Origin: Pseudomonas chlororaphis
GTDB taxonomy: Bacteria; Pseudomonadota; Gammaproteobacteria; Pseudomonadales; Pseudomonadaceae
Length of the DNA stretch: 64,000 nt
Direction: 5' to 3'
Assembly: GCF_000783395.1 (NCBI RefSeq)
Contig: NZ_JSFK01000003.1
Span: 434,135 to 498,134 of the forward strand
Shown piece by piece: positions 20,985 to 29,764 of the stretch; position 1 is the stretch's first letter, and each line of letters begins with the position of its first letter. Both the position numbers and the translations under genes were made by a program. The notes beneath the pieces are model-generated. The model was not told the DNA's origin, searched no databases, and saw only the letters and a program-made list of their open reading frames with translations.

Positions 20985-21091
20985 GATCGTTCGCACGCTC
21001 TGCGTGGGAATGCCTCACCGGACGCTCCGCGTTCGCTTTTGGGACGCAGAGCGTCCCTGACTGCATTCCCACGCAGAGCGTGGGAACGATC
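20985..21091. repeat. REPIN, CGTTCCCACGCTCTGCGTGGG class
   Basis: The outer arms GATCGTTCGCACGCTCTGCG and CGCAGAGCGTGGGAACGATC are near-perfect inverted repeats. Inner arms GGACGCTCCGCGT and ACGCAGAGCGTCC form a second stem. It lies between amaB and amaA, inside a likely operon. Confidence 0.85.
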
Positions 21092-21130
21092 ATTTTGCAG
21101 TGTTTGTTAGGTTTCTGTTGGAGTCTGGCA

Positions 21131-22414
21131 ATGCCGTTACGCGAAGAATGTCTGTGGGAAAAGCTCACGCCGCAAAGGCCGGATAACACCGAGCTCAAAG
21201 GCGAAGTCAAAGTCGATGTCTGCGTGATCGGCGCCGGGTTCACCGGGCTGTCGGCAGCGTTGCATCTGTTGGAAAACGGCAAAAGCGTCTGCGTGCTGGA
21301 AGCCCATCGCGCCGGTCACGGTGGTTCCGGGCGCAACGTCGGGCTGGTCAATGCCGGCATGTGGATTCCCCCGGACGAGATCGAAGCCGGTTTCGGCGAA
21401 GCGGTCGGCAGCCAGCTCAACCGTATGCTAGGGGCGGCGCCGGCGCTGGTCTTCAGCCTTGTGGACAAGTACAACATCGATTGCCAGATACGCCGCGAAG
21501 GCACGTTGCACATGGCGCACAACGCCAAGGGCGAGGCGGACCTGCGCAGTCGCGAGCAGCAATGGAAGCGCCGTGGTGCGCCAGTCGAACTGCTGACCGG
21601 CAAGGCCTGCGAGCAAGCCACCGGCACGCAAAAAATTGCCGCTGCGTTGCTCGATCGTCGCGCCGGCACGCTCAACCCGATGGCTTATGTCACTGGATTG
21701 GCCAACGCGGTGAAAGGTCTTGGCGGGCAGATGTTCGACCATTCACCGGTTACCCGCCTCGAACGTCAGGGCGCGAACTGGTCGGTGCAGACCGAGCACG
21801 GTTCGGTGCTGGCCGAGCAAGTGGTCATCGCCTCCAACGCCTACACCGAAGGCGACTGGACCGAACTCAAGCGCAACTTCTTTCCCGGTTACTACTATCA
21901 GGTTGCTTCGGTGCCGCTTACCGAGGACGCCGCGGAGGAAATTCTCCCGGGCGGGCAGGGCTCGTGGGATACACGCCAAGTGCTGAGCAGCATCCGCCGC
22001 GATAAAGAGGGGCGCTTGTTGCTCGGCAGCCTCGGCAACGGCAATCAGAAGCCGACCTGGTTTCTCAAGGCCTGGGCCGACCGCGTGCAGCAGCATTACT
22101 TCCCCAATCTGAAACCTGTCGAGTGGGAATGCACCTGGACCGGGCGCATTGCGTTCACGCCCGATCACCTCATGCGTTTGTTCGAGCCGGCGCCGGGACT
22201 GGTGGCCGTCACCGGTTACAACGGCCGTGGCGTCACTACCGGCACCGTGGTCGGCAAGGCTTTCGCTGATTACCTGTGTCACGGCAATCCGCAAGCGCTG
22301 CCGATTCCTTTCGCACCGATGCAGCCCTTGGCCGGCGTGGGCTTGCGCAGTTGCCTGTACGAGGCCGGGTTCTCGCTGTATCACGCGGGCCAGTGCCTGC
22401 GCATCGTCATTTGA
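21131..22414 (+). CDS. amaA: FAD-dependent L-pipecolate oxidase
   Basis: This 427-residue protein is of the DAO/glycine-oxidase flavoprotein family. The N-terminal dinucleotide fold is VDVCVIGAGFTGLSAALHLL, followed by the FAD-contact segment HRAGHGGSGRNVGLVNAGMW. The C-terminal GYNGRGVTTGTVVGKAFADY closes the FAD site. Next to amaB it is best read as AmaA, which oxidises L-pipecolate to piperideine-6-carboxylate. GGAG precedes ATG 21131 at 8 nt; the track of open frame back to 21080 crosses REPIN sequence and is not used. Confidence 0.85.
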   Translation: MPLREECLWEKLTPQRPDNTELKGEVKVDVCVIGAGFTGLSAALHLLENGKSVCVLEAHRAGHGGSGRNVGLVNAGMWIPPDEIEAGFGEAVGSQLNRMLGAAPALVFSLVDKYNIDCQIRREGTLHMAHNAKGEADLRSREQQWKRRGAPVELLTGKACEQATGTQKIAAALLDRRAGTLNPMAYVTGLANAVKGLGGQMFDHSPVTRLERQGANWSVQTEHGSVLAEQVVIASNAYTEGDWTELKRNFFPGYYYQVASVPLTEDAAEEILPGGQGSWDTRQVLSSIRRDKEGRLLLGSLGNGNQKPTWFLKAWADRVQQHYFPNLKPVEWECTWTGRIAFTPDHLMRLFEPAPGLVAVTGYNGRGVTTGTVVGKAFADYLCHGNPQALPIPFAPMQPLAGVGLRSCLYEAGFSLYHAGQCLRIVI

Positions 22415-22491
22415 GTGTTGAAATATGTTGCCGGAAGCGGCGCTTTTCGATGCAGCGACTAGCCTGTAATGGTGCGGGTTGTAGCAGTCCC

Positions 22492-22506
22492 GCACCAGCA
22501 GTGTGC
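22492..22506 (+). promoter_or_regulatory. possible NtrC site upstream of livK
   Basis: GCACC-AGCAG-TGTGC matches the NtrC palindrome GCACC-N5-GGTGC at nine of ten fixed positions. It lies about 200 nt upstream of the -24 element at 22706. This is a pattern match only. The rest of the 367-bp gap between amaA and livK shows no gene. Confidence 0.4.
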
Positions 22507-22705
22507 AGTTCGGTGACGCGGGCTGTTACAGGCTGGTTGCACGTCGTTTGGCGCCGCGGTTGCAATGATGGCGCGTGCGGGTTGCGCCTGAAAAAATAAA
22601 TGGTTTCACCTTCCGCGGTTTAGACGGTTGCACGCCCAATGAAAATGGGAACGAAACAGTCGAAATAACAAGAAAGCAGCGACTTTTTGAAGAATAAAAA
22701 ACCGA

Positions 22706-22721
22706 TGGCACGGCCCTTGCT
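22706..22721 (+). promoter_or_regulatory. sigma-54 promoter for livK
   Basis: TGGCACGGCCCTTGCT fits the -24/-12 consensus TGGCACG-N4-TTGCW at every fixed position, with the invariant GG and GC 10 nt apart. The predicted start of transcription, about 12 nt after the GC, leaves a 5' leader of roughly 50 nt before livK. Confidence 0.85.
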
Positions 22722-22782
22722 CTGAGCATTCAGTGAAGTGAAGTCGCAGTGCCAACTAAAAAAAACCTTGGAGCACCACCTC

Positions 22783-23916
22783 ATGTCCCAGACGTTTTAC
22801 AAGAAAGGCTTTCTGGCCCTCGCAGTGGCTACTGCGTTGGGTGTTTCTGCGTTTGCTCAAGCTGATGTGAAAATCGGTGTAGCGGGTCCAATGACGGGCG
22901 CCAACGCGGCATTTGGCGAGCAGTACATGAAGGGTGCACAGGCAGCGGCTGACGCAGTCAACGCGGCGGGTGGCGTCAACGGGGAGAAAATCGTTCTGGT
23001 CAAAGGCGATGACGCCTGCGAGCCGAAGCAGGCCGTGACGGTCGCCAAGGACCTCACCAACCAGAAAGTCGCCGGCGTGGTCGGTCACTTCTGCTCCTCT
23101 TCGACCATTCCAGCGTCGGAAATCTATGACGAAGCCGGGATCATCGCGATCACTCCGGGTTCGACCAACCCGCAAGTCACTGAACGTGGCCTCAGCGCCA
23201 TGTTCCGTATGTGCGGGCGTGACGACCAGCAAGGCATCGTGGCCGGCGACTACATCGTCGACGTGCTCAAGGGCAAGAAAGTCGTCGTACTGCACGACAA
23301 GGACACCTACGGCCAAGGCCTGGCGGATGCCACCAAGGCACAACTGGTCAAGCGCGGCGTAACGCCCGTGTTGTACGAAGGCCTGACCCGTGGCGAAAAA
23401 GACTTCAGCACCATTGTCACCAAGATCCGTGGCGCTGGCGCCGACGTCGTCTACTTCGGCGGTCTGCACCCGGAAGCCGGCCCGCTGGTTCGCCAACTGC
23501 GTGAGCAAGGTCTGAAAGACGTCAAGTTCATGTCCGATGACGGCATCGTGACTGACGAACTGGTGACAACCGCCGGTGGCCCGCAATTCACCGATGGCGT
23601 GCTGATGACCTTCGGCGCCGACCCGCGTCTGTTGCCTGAGAGCAAGACCGTGGTGGACGCATTCCGCAAGGCCGGTACCGAGCCTGAGGGCTACACCCTG
23701 TACGCCTACGCTTCGGTGCAGACCCTGGCTGCCGCGTTCAACGGCGCCAAGTCCAACAAGGGCGAAGAGGCTGCAGCCTGGTTGAAGAAAAATCCGGTGA
23801 AAACCGTGATGGGCGAAAAAACCTGGGACTCCAAGGGCGACCTGAAAGTCTCCGACTACGTGGTTTACCAGTGGGACAAGGACGGCAAGTATCACCAGCT
23901 GGAAAAACAGAAGTAA
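22783..23916 (+). CDS. livK: branched-chain amino-acid ABC transporter, substrate-binding protein
   Basis: This 377-residue precursor has a signal peptide of about 25 residues ending FAQA, then the mature start DVKIGVAGPMTGANAAFGEQ. It is a type I periplasmic binding protein of the LivK/BraC family, with conserved FCSSSTIPASEIYDEAG and DKDTYGQGLADATK segments. It binds leucine, isoleucine, valine and probably alanine in the periplasm and delivers them to LivHM. It heads livKHMGF and is transcribed from the sigma-54 promoter. GGAG lies 11 nt before ATG 22783. Confidence 0.95.
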   Translation: MSQTFYKKGFLALAVATALGVSAFAQADVKIGVAGPMTGANAAFGEQYMKGAQAAADAVNAAGGVNGEKIVLVKGDDACEPKQAVTVAKDLTNQKVAGVVGHFCSSSTIPASEIYDEAGIIAITPGSTNPQVTERGLSAMFRMCGRDDQQGIVAGDYIVDVLKGKKVVVLHDKDTYGQGLADATKAQLVKRGVTPVLYEGLTRGEKDFSTIVTKIRGAGADVVYFGGLHPEAGPLVRQLREQGLKDVKFMSDDGIVTDELVTTAGGPQFTDGVLMTFGADPRLLPESKTVVDAFRKAGTEPEGYTLYAYASVQTLAAAFNGAKSNKGEEAAAWLKKNPVKTVMGEKTWDSKGDLKVSDYVVYQWDKDGKYHQLEKQK

Positions 23917-23949
23917 GGGCTGACGCGACCCTTTGAACTCCGCAAAGCC

Positions 23950-24040
23950 CTGTGGGAGCGGGCTTGCCCGCGATGACGGCCTGACAGTCGACAACTGTGT
24001 TGAATGTTCTACCGCTATCGCTGGCAAGCCAGCTCCCACA
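23950..24040. repeat. REPIN, GTGGGAGCGGGCTTGCCCGCG class
   Basis: The left REP (TGTGGGAGCGGGCTTGCCCG) and right REP (CGCTGGCAAGCCAGCTCCCA) are inverted. It lies between livK and livH, and may help make livK mRNA more abundant than the downstream cistrons. Confidence 0.8.
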
Positions 24041-24108
24041 AGGTCCTGTGGTTATCGAACTGTTCGCGCTCTGACATTGCTCCGACGTAAATCTGTATTT
24101 TTCCTAGA

Positions 24109-24138
24109 AGAACCGCACACCCCGGGTGTGCAGGTTCT
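24109..24138 (+). promoter_or_regulatory. hairpin in the livK-livH gap
   Basis: AGAACCGCACACC and GGTGTGCAGGTTCT pair over 13 bp with one bulged A and a 3-nt loop, 20 nt before livH. There is no T-run after it. It could be a partial terminator, an RNA processing or stability element, or a leader structure that limits livH translation. Confidence 0.5.
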
Positions 24139-24157
24139 CACTGCGTGAGATTGCGTT

Positions 24158-25072
<915 letters not shown>

Positions 25073-25075
25073 GCG

Positions 25076-26377
25076 ATGTCTTCAACCACTCAAAAATCCA
25101 TCGATATCAAAAAAAGCCTGGTTGAGGCGATTCTTGCCGGCCTGATTGCCCTGATCGTTTTCGGCCCGATTGTCGGCGTTGTGCTCGAGGGTTACAGCTT
25201 CAACCTCGAGCCGACCCGCGTGGCGTGGATCATCGGCATTGTCATGGTCGGTCGCTTTGCCCTCAGCCTGTTCCTGCAAACGCCCAAGGGCCTGAAAATT
25301 CTCGACGGATTCGAGAGCACCGGTTCCGGTGTGCATGTGTTGCCTGCCGATCACAAATCCTCGCTGCGCTGGATCATCCCGCTGCTGATTGTGCTGGCCG
25401 TCATCGTGCCGTTTGTCTCCAACTCCTATCTGCTGGGCGTGGTCATCCTCGGGTTGATCTACGTGTTGCTGGGGCTGGGGCTGAACATCGTGGTCGGTCT
25501 GGCCGGTCTGCTCGACCTTGGTTACGTGGCGTTCTACGCCATCGGTGCCTACGGTCTGGCGCTCGGTTATCAGTATCTCGGTCTGGGCTTCTGGACGGTG
25601 CTGCCGCTGGCGGCGATTACTGCCGGGCTGGCCGGGTGCATCCTCGGCTTCCCGGTGTTGCGTCTGCACGGCGACTATCTGGCAATCGTGACGCTGGGCT
25701 TTGGTGAAATCATTCGCCTGGTCCTCAACAACTGGTTGTCGCTGACCGGCGGCCCGAACGGTATGCCGGCGCCACTGCCGACGTTCTTCGGTCTGGAATT
25801 CGGCAAACGGGCGAAGGATGGCGGGGTGCCGTTTCACGAGTTCTTCGGCATCGCCTACAATCCGGACGTGAAGTATTACTTCATCTATGCGGTGTTGTTC
25901 CTCGTGGTGTTGGCTGTGCTGTACATCAAGCATCGGCTGGTGAAAATGCCGGTCGGTCGCGCCTGGGAAGCCTTGCGGGAAGATGAAATCGCCTGCCGCT
26001 CGATGGGTCTCAACCACGTGCTGGTCAAACTCTCGGCGTTCACCATCGGTGCATCGACCGCAGGTCTGGCCGGGGTGTTTTTCGCCACCTACCAGGGCTT
26101 CGTCAACCCGACCTCGTTCACCTTCTTCGAATCGGCACTGATCCTCGCCATCGTCGTGCTCGGCGGTATGGGCTCGACCATCGGCGTGGTGATTGCGGCA
26201 TTCGTACTCACCGTCGCTCCGGAATTGCTGCGCGGCTTCGCTGAATATCGCGTGCTGCTGTTCGGCATCCTGATGGTGTTGATGATGATCTGGCGACCAC
26301 GCGGGCTGATTCGCATCAGCCGTACCGGGGTCACTCCACGCAAAGGTGCCATTCACTATGAGAGGACTGCGCCATGA
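25076..26377 (+). CDS. livM: branched-chain amino-acid ABC transporter, permease LivM
   Basis: This 433-residue integral membrane protein is of LivM length. It has an N-terminal extension with two extra hydrophobic segments, then the core with LGLNIVVGLAGLLDLGYVAF and the coupling loop VGRAWEALREDEIACRSMGL. The C-terminus reads VLMMIWRPRGLIRI. It overlaps livG by 4 nt (ATGA), so translation is coupled. Confidence 0.95.
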   Translation: MSSTTQKSIDIKKSLVEAILAGLIALIVFGPIVGVVLEGYSFNLEPTRVAWIIGIVMVGRFALSLFLQTPKGLKILDGFESTGSGVHVLPADHKSSLRWIIPLLIVLAVIVPFVSNSYLLGVVILGLIYVLLGLGLNIVVGLAGLLDLGYVAFYAIGAYGLALGYQYLGLGFWTVLPLAAITAGLAGCILGFPVLRLHGDYLAIVTLGFGEIIRLVLNNWLSLTGGPNGMPAPLPTFFGLEFGKRAKDGGVPFHEFFGIAYNPDVKYYFIYAVLFLVVLAVLYIKHRLVKMPVGRAWEALREDEIACRSMGLNHVLVKLSAFTIGASTAGLAGVFFATYQGFVNPTSFTFFESALILAIVVLGGMGSTIGVVIAAFVLTVAPELLRGFAEYRVLLFGILMVLMMIWRPRGLIRISRTGVTPRKGAIHYERTAP

Positions 26378-27246
26378 GTGAAGTCGTACTCTCTGTTGAA
26401 AAACTGATGATGCATTTCGGTGGCATCAAGGCGTTGAGCGATGTCAGCCTGAAGGTCAAACGCAACTCGATCTTCGCCCTGATCGGCCCCAACGGCGCCG
26501 GCAAGACCACGGTGTTCAACTGCCTGACCGGTTTCTACAAAGCCTCCGGCGGCAAGATCGAACTCAATGTGCGCGGCCAGCAGACCAACGTCATCCAGTT
26601 GCTGGGTGAGTCGTTCAAACCGACGGATTTTGTCTCGCCGAAATCCTTCCTCAGCCGCATGTACTACAAGATGTTCGGCGGTACGCACCTGGTAAACCGT
26701 GCAGGCCTGGCGCGAACCTTCCAGAACATTCGCCTGTTCAAGGAAATGTCGGTGCTGGAAAACCTGCTGGTGGCCCAGCACATGTGGGTCAACCGCAACA
26801 TGCTCGCTGGCATCCTCAACACCAAGGGTTATCGCAAGGCCGAAAGCGACGCGCTGGACTGCGCGTTCTACTGGCTGGAAGTGGTCGATCTGGTGGACTG
26901 CGCCAACCGTCTTGCCGGTGAACTCTCGTACGGCCAGCAACGCCGTCTGGAGATCGCCCGGGCCATGTGCACGCGGCCGCAGATCATCTGCCTCGATGAA
27001 CCGGCCGCCGGCCTCAACCCTCAGGAAACCGAAGCGCTGAGCGCGATGATCCGGCTGCTGCGCGACGAGCACGATCTGACCGTGGTGCTGATCGAACATG
27101 ACATGGGCATGGTTATGAGTATTTCCGACCACATCGTGGTGCTGGACCACGGCATCGTAATCGCCGAAGGCGGGCCTGAAGCCATTCGCAACGACCCGAA
27201 AGTGATTGCCGCCTACCTGGGCGCCGACGAAGAGGAGCTGGTATGA
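26374..27246 (+). CDS. livG: branched-chain amino-acid ABC transporter, ATPase LivG
   Basis: This 290-residue ABC ATPase has Walker A GPNGAGKTT (residues 38-46), signature LSYGQQRR and Walker B IICLDEPAAG, followed by the switch His in IEHDMGMV. An insertion of about 40 residues between Walker A and the Q-loop (to FQNIRLFKEM) is usual in LivG. It overlaps livM and livF by 4 nt each. Confidence 0.95.
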   Translation: MSEVVLSVEKLMMHFGGIKALSDVSLKVKRNSIFALIGPNGAGKTTVFNCLTGFYKASGGKIELNVRGQQTNVIQLLGESFKPTDFVSPKSFLSRMYYKMFGGTHLVNRAGLARTFQNIRLFKEMSVLENLLVAQHMWVNRNMLAGILNTKGYRKAESDALDCAFYWLEVVDLVDCANRLAGELSYGQQRRLEIARAMCTRPQIICLDEPAAGLNPQETEALSAMIRLLRDEHDLTVVLIEHDMGMVMSISDHIVVLDHGIVIAEGGPEAIRNDPKVIAAYLGADEEELV

Positions 27247-27959
27247 CCCAACCGATCCTCGAACTCAAAGACCTCGATGTCTTTTATGGCCCGATCCAGG
27301 CCCTTAAAGGTGTTTCGCTGCAGATCAACGAAGGGGAAACCGTCAGCCTGATCGGCTCCAACGGCGCCGGCAAGTCGACGTTGCTGATGTCGATCTTCGG
27401 TCAGCCACGGGCGGCCAGTGGGCAGATTCTCTATCAGGGCGTCGACATCACTCACAAGTCCTCGCACTACATTGCCTCCAACGGTATTGCGCAATCGCCG
27501 GAAGGGCGGCGGGTGTTCCCCGACATGACCGTCGAGGAAAACCTGCTGATGGGCACCATCCCGATTGGCGACAAGTACGCCAAAGAGGACATGCAGCGCA
27601 TGTTCACGCTGTTCCCACGGCTGGAAGAGCGACGTAACCAGCGGGCGATGACCATGTCTGGTGGCGAACAGCAAATGCTCGCCATCGCCCGTGCGTTGAT
27701 GAGCCGGCCGAAGTTGCTGCTGCTCGATGAGCCGAGCCTGGGCCTGGCGCCGATTGTGGTGAAGCAGATCTTTGCGACCCTGCGCGAATTGGCGAAAACC
27801 GGCATGACCATTTTTCTGGTCGAGCAGAACGCCAACCATGCGCTGAAACTGTCGGACCGCGCGTATGTGATGGTCAACGGCGAGATCCGCCTGACCGGCA
27901 CGGGTAAAGAGCTGCTGGTGAATGAGGAGGTGCGTAACGCTTATCTGGGCGGGCACTGA
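27243..27959 (+). CDS. livF: branched-chain amino-acid ABC transporter, ATPase LivF
   Basis: This 238-residue ABC ATPase has Walker A GSNGAGKST, signature MSGGEQQM and Walker B LLLLDEPSLGLAP. It is the usual length for LivF and forms a heterodimer with LivG on the inner face of the membrane. It is the last gene of livKHMGF and is followed by a strong terminator. Confidence 0.95.
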   Translation: MTQPILELKDLDVFYGPIQALKGVSLQINEGETVSLIGSNGAGKSTLLMSIFGQPRAASGQILYQGVDITHKSSHYIASNGIAQSPEGRRVFPDMTVEENLLMGTIPIGDKYAKEDMQRMFTLFPRLEERRNQRAMTMSGGEQQMLAIARALMSRPKLLLLDEPSLGLAPIVVKQIFATLRELAKTGMTIFLVEQNANHALKLSDRAYVMVNGEIRLTGTGKELLVNEEVRNAYLGGH

Positions 27960-27979
27960 TTCCTCGACGTTATGCACAG

Positions 27980-28008
27980 CCCCGGCGACGAAAGTCCCGG
28001 GGTTTTTT
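27980..28008 (+). terminator. terminator of livKHMGF
   Basis: CCCCGG-C-GAC pairs with GTC-CCGGGG around a GAAA loop, with one bulged C, followed directly by six T. It is a canonical intrinsic terminator 20 nt after the livF stop. Confidence 0.92.
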
Positions 28009-28034
28009 CATTCCGCAAACATACCGCACGCCTG

Positions 28035-28113
28035 TGTAGGAGCTGCCGAAGGCTGCGATCTTTTGATGTTGTCTTTAAAGATCAAAAGATCGCAGCCTTC
28101 GGCAGCTCCTACA
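28035..28113. repeat. perfect 33-bp inverted repeat (REPIN), GGCTGCGATCTTTTGAT class
   Basis: Two 33-nt arms (28035-28067 and 28081-28113) are exact reverse complements around a 13-nt loop. The arms begin TGTAGGAGCTGCCGAAGGCT. It is the intact form of the copy at 18336-18415. Such perfect symmetry suggests recent spread or gene conversion. Confidence 0.9.
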
Positions 28114-28149
28114 GGGAATTGATCAGTGATTTCAAGTGTTGCGTGGAAT

Positions 28150-28698
28150 TGTGGAAAACAAATTCCCGAAGCTGCCAAAGCGCGACATATAGACGCTGCA
28201 AATGGCTGTTTTTCCACAGTTTTGACTTGTCCCCGGTTACTGTGGAGCTGGCTGTGAATAACGTGGGTGTATCTGGCTGGGCGCCTTGTAAGCCGTGGCC
28301 TGCAAGTGTTTGGTTGTTTTTTGATCAGGCGGTTTTGCGGGAGCTGAAGACGTCGTTGTCAACCTTTTTCTGGGTATCGCCACTCAGCCAGTTCCAGATA
28401 ATCAAGCCTGTGGATAAGTCTGTGATTAAACTCTGGAAAGACTGCGCTGAGGGCCGTAATTACTGGCCTCGCGCAATCACTGTGCTGACCGGCCGGTCGT
28501 GCAAAATGCCATGTCCGGCACATCCGCCACTTCAGGGTCAAGCAAAAAACTTTCTATTTCGCCCGCAAAGCCTTGTGTGGCGCGGCTTTGCGCGTTTGCA
28601 CTTGCCCCCGAAAACTGTGGAAGGGACTGTGGATAACATGCGTGCACATGGCTACAGGCCACGGTGGCTATAGCGTTGGTGTGGTTGGTTGTTTTTTG
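28150..28698. other. non-coding stretch with DnaA-box-like motifs and a diverged direct duplication
   Basis: No convincing gene lies between livF and the SDR at 28799. DnaA-box-type 9-mers occur at 28150-28158 (TGTGGAAAA), 28210-28218 (TTTTCCACA), 28253-28261 (TGTGAATAA), 28409-28417 (TGTGGATAA) and 28628-28636 (TGTGGATAA). Segments of about 85 nt at 28239-28322 and 28613-28698 are imperfect direct repeats: both begin ACTGTGGA, have CTGTG[AG]ATAAC shortly after and end TTGGTTGTTTTTTG. The frame from 27972 to 28673 crosses the REPIN and looks non-coding. The role is unknown. Confidence 0.6.
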
Positions 28699-28798
28699 TA
28701 CAGCTTGTGGGTGTTGCCCGTGAATGCGCGGGCGGGCATGCTGCCTGCTGATTTTCTATTCCAAGGGCTGCCCCGGCGGCCGAAGCAAGGAGAACACG

Positions 28799-29563
28799 AT
28801 GTCCAACACCCTGTTTATCACCGGCGCGACGTCCGGATTTGGTGAAGCCTGTGCCCGCCGTTTTGCCGAGGCTGGCTGGAAACTGGTGCTGACCGGCCGT
28901 CGTGAAGAACGCCTGAATGCGCTGTGTGCTGAATTGTCGAAGCAGACTGAAGTGCACGGTCTGGTCCTCGATGTGCGTGATCGCAAGGCGATGGAGGAGG
29001 CGATTGCCAACTTGCCGCCATCGTTCGCCAAGCTGCGTGGCCTGATCAACAACGCAGGTTTAGCGCTGGGCGTGGACCCGGCGCCGAAGTGCGATCTGGA
29101 CGATTGGGACACCATGGTCGACACCAACGTCAAAGGCCTGATGTACGCCACGCGCTTGCTGCTGCCGCGCTTGATCGCTCATGGCCGTGGCGCCGGCATC
29201 GTCAACCTTGGTTCCATCGCTGGCAACTATCCGTATCCGGGCAGTCATGTGTACGGCGCGACCAAGGCGTTCGTTAAACAGTTCTCGCTGAACCTGCGCT
29301 GCGACTTGCAAGGCACCGGCGTACGGGTCAGCAACATCGAGCCGGGGCTGTGCGAAAGCGAGTTCTCGCTGGTGCGTTTTGCTGGCGATCAGGAGCGTTA
29401 CAACGCGACTTACGCCGGTGCCGAACCGATCCAGCCGCAGGACATCGCCGAAACGATTTTCTGGGTGATGAATGCGCCCGCGCACATCAACATCAACAGC
29501 CTGGAATTGATGCCGGTGAGCCAGACCTGGGCCGGGTTTGCCATTGAGCGCAATAAGGCCTGA
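28799..29563 (+). CDS. ydfG: short-chain dehydrogenase, YdfG type
   Basis: This 254-residue classical SDR has the NADP-binding fold TGATSGFGEACARRFAEAGW, Arg residues after strand 2 (LTGRREERL) typical of NADP use, NNAG at about residue 84 and the catalytic Tyr-Lys in HVYGATKAFVKQF. The C-terminus (HININSLELMPVSQTWAGF) fits YdfG, which oxidises L-allo-threonine, serine and 3-hydroxy acids. AAGGAG precedes ATG 28799. The gene is monocistronic and a REPIN follows it. The exact substrate is not readable. Confidence 0.87.
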   Translation: MSNTLFITGATSGFGEACARRFAEAGWKLVLTGRREERLNALCAELSKQTEVHGLVLDVRDRKAMEEAIANLPPSFAKLRGLINNAGLALGVDPAPKCDLDDWDTMVDTNVKGLMYATRLLLPRLIAHGRGAGIVNLGSIAGNYPYPGSHVYGATKAFVKQFSLNLRCDLQGTGVRVSNIEPGLCESEFSLVRFAGDQERYNATYAGAEPIQPQDIAETIFWVMNAPAHININSLELMPVSQTWAGFAIERNKA

Positions 29564-29579
29564 CACCGCGTTAAGGCCA

Positions 29580-29670
29580 ATCGCTGGCAAGCCAGCTCCC
29601 ACAGGTTTATTAGCGTACACAAATCTTGTGAACGGCTCGATACTTGTGGGAGCTGGCTTGCCAGCGATGA
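29580..29670. repeat. REPIN, GTGGGAGCTGGCTTGCCAGCG class
   Basis: An inverted REP pair (ATCGCTGGCAAGCCAGCTCC and GGAGCTGGCTTGCCAGCGAT) lies between two co-directional genes. Confidence 0.85.
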
Positions 29671-29764
29671 GGCCAGAACAGGCAAAAAATGGCGATAAGG
29701 TAAACTCCCCTCGCAACACCCCAACCGCACCCCCGCGGTTTTCAAGGTTTTTCGAGGAGTCAAA

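Noticed and set aside
22526..22729. 67-residue minus-strand frame upstream of livK
   Set aside because: It covers the sigma-54 promoter region and has no ribosome site or homology.
22756..24039. 427-residue minus-strand frame opposite livK
   Set aside because: Shadow of livK; it begins inside a REPIN and has no recognisable domain.
25082..26356. 424-residue minus-strand frame opposite livM
   Set aside because: His/Gln/Asp-rich composition is the usual antisense of a membrane protein gene; it has no ribosome site.
27972..28673. 233-residue plus-strand frame after livF
   Set aside because: It begins in the terminator, runs through a perfect inverted repeat and the duplicated non-coding stretch; composition is not coding-like.
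28150..28698. Chromosomal replication origin
   Set aside because: No dnaA, dnaN, gidA or rpmH nearby and no A+T-rich unwinding region; only the box motifs are present.
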